The notes under the pieces were generated by a model. That model was given only the letters and a program-made list of their open reading frames with translations. It was not told the DNA's origin and did no database searches. The translations under genes were made by a program, and so were the position numbers. Below, piece by piece: positions 5,166 through 5,960 of a DNA stretch of 5,960 bases. The stretch lies in contig JAIENF010000541.1 of the NCBI GenBank assembly GCA_019751575.1, positions 1 through 5,960 on the forward strand, in the 5' to 3' direction. Position 1 is the first letter of the stretch; each line of letters opens with the position of its first letter. The DNA comes from Burkholderiales bacterium (GTDB lineage Bacteria; Pseudomonadota; Gammaproteobacteria; Burkholderiales; CAIKXV01).

Positions 5166-5960
5166 GCGGGGTCCTGCCGGTCCGCCGGCGACCGGCGCGG
5201 CCGGCACCGGCGCCTCGGCTGCCGGGACAGGGGCGAGCGGAGCGCGGCGATGCGGTTCATGGGGATTCCAGCCCATCACCAGCAGCATCGCAAGGAAGCC
5301 CGCGACGTAGCCCAGTACCACATGCCAGCCGTGGCGAAGCCAGGCCGCCACCGAGCGCGCCTGCGGGAACTGGTTGGACAACGCGACCCCCGCGGACGAG
5401 CCGAACCACAGCATGGACCCGCCGAAGCCGACCGCGAAGGCAAGGAAGCCCCAGTCGTAGCCGCCCTGCTCCAGCGCGAGCTTGGTCAGCGGAATGTTGT
5501 CGAACACCGACGACACGAAGCCCAGGCCCAGCGCGGTCTGCCAGCTCGCCGCCGGCAGGTGTTCGACCGGCATCATCGATGCGCACAGCACGAGCGACAG
5601 CAGGAAGACCGCGCCCTTCGCGGCCTCCGGCACCACGCCCCAATCGGGCCGGCGCAGCAGCGCGCTGGCGAGGATGGCACTGAACACGGCGCAGCCGATG
5701 AACGGGAAGCTGTCGGCGAGTTCGCGGTGCCGCAGGTTCACGTACACGTTGGTGCAGATCGCCGACAGCAGGATGAACGCGACGATGCCCACGCGCACCC
5801 AGTCGATCCGCGTCCCGGGTTCGACGTCTGCGGCGATCGGCTGGTGGCGATGCTGCTGCAGCGCCGCGGGGACGCCGAACACCAGCAGCGCCACCACCGC
5901 AGCGACATAGGCAGGCAGCACGTCGAGGGGAGCGATGCCATCCATCCACATCATGGTCGT
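5154..5960 (-). CDS. Ion transporter superfamily membrane protein, NhaD/CitM-like antiporter or permease (C-terminal part; start outside window)
   Basis: This is an integral inner-membrane protein. The frame is open to the right edge, so the N-terminal half is missing. An ATG at 5952-5954 exists, but the product from there (266 residues) would be about half the usual length of the family, so it is treated as internal. Numbering from that Met, hydrophobic segments fall at about 14-32, 53-73, 82-100, 112-130, 141-162, 168-192 and 208-228. The segment SSVFDNIPLTKLAL (148-161) carries the D-N-I-P-L-T motif seen in NhaD-type sodium/proton antiporters and related ArsB/CitM carriers. FGGSMLWFGSSAGVAL (177-192) is the second half's Gly/Ser-rich helix. 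After the last helix (MGWNP, 227-231) comes a Pro/Ala-rich tail of about 35 residues. The TAG stop at 5154-5156 lies inside the flagellin gene on the opposite strand. Superfamily assignment is fairly secure. Whether it carries sodium, citrate or another ion is not decidable here. Confidence 0.8.
   Translation of the reverse strand, partial: TTMMWMDGIAPLDVLPAYVAAVVALLVFGVPAALQQHRHQPIAADVEPGTRIDWVRVGIVAFILLSAICTNVYVNLRHRELADSFPFIGCAVFSAILASALLRRPDWGVVPEAAKGAVFLLSLVLCASMMPVEHLPAASWQTALGLGFVSSVFDNIPLTKLALEQGGYDWGFLAFAVGFGGSMLWFGSSAGVALSNQFPQARSVAAWLRHGWHVVLGYVAGFLAMLLVMGWNPHEPHRRAPLAPVPAAEAPVPAAPVAGGPAGPRSAQ
5176..5196 (+). terminator. Possible stem-loop after the flagellin stop codon
   Basis: GCCGGT (5176-5181) pairs with ACCGGC (5191-5196) across a 9-base loop that is itself GC-rich, starting 11 bases after the flagellin TGA. 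No T tract follows, and the segment is also coding for the antiporter tail on the other strand, so a terminator role is tentative. Confidence 0.22.

Noticed and set aside
5952..5954. ATG as the true start of the antiporter gene
   Set aside because: The frame remains open to the window edge and the protein from here would be only about half of the usual family length, so it is more likely an internal Met.
1..5960. CRISPR array, tRNA, rRNA, insertion sequence or phage genes
   Set aside because: No regularly spaced repeats, no cloverleaf or rRNA-like stretches, and no transposase, integrase or phage-like coding sequence were seen.

Overview
This is a high-GC window, by eye about two thirds G+C. 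It comes from a motile Gram-negative bacterium. The flagellin, the Tat-exported binding protein and the mannitol/chloroaromatic-type TRAP transporter together fit a betaproteobacterium of the Burkholderiales kind, but this is inference from gene families, not a taxonomic proof.

Layout. Positions 1-3096 (minus strand) hold a three-gene TRAP transporter operon read in the order dctP (periplasmic binding protein, 1942-3096), dctQ (small permease, 1219-1860), dctM (large permease, from 1219 off the left edge). dctQ and dctM are coupled by a one-base TGATG overlap. Positions 3097-3443 are a divergent intergenic region. It carries the dctP leader on one side and a good sigma-28 flagellar promoter on the other. 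Positions 3444-5165 (plus strand) encode an unusual 573-residue flagellin. Positions 5154-5960 (minus strand) encode the C-terminal part of an ion-transporter-superfamily (NhaD/CitM-like) membrane protein that runs off the right edge. It overlaps the flagellin gene tail to tail by 12 bases.

The centrepiece is the flagellin. Its ends are ordinary flagellin D0/D1 helices, but the central variable region of about 300 residues is a zinc metallopeptidase domain with HEMVH (residues 245-249) and a downstream EGVAE (268-272). This is the architecture of the flagellinolysins, proteolytic flagellins described in 2017 from Clostridium haemolyticum and Hylemonella gracilis. Assembled into a filament, it would display many copies of a protease on the cell surface. 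The class is therefore known; this copy, its promoter and its setting away from visible flagellar genes are what merit attention.

How the genes work together. The TRAP genes form one uptake system, probably for an organic acid, using an ion gradient rather than ATP. There is no sequence evidence that TRAP import is functionally linked to the protease flagellin. A scavenging link (surface proteolysis beside uptake systems) is speculation.
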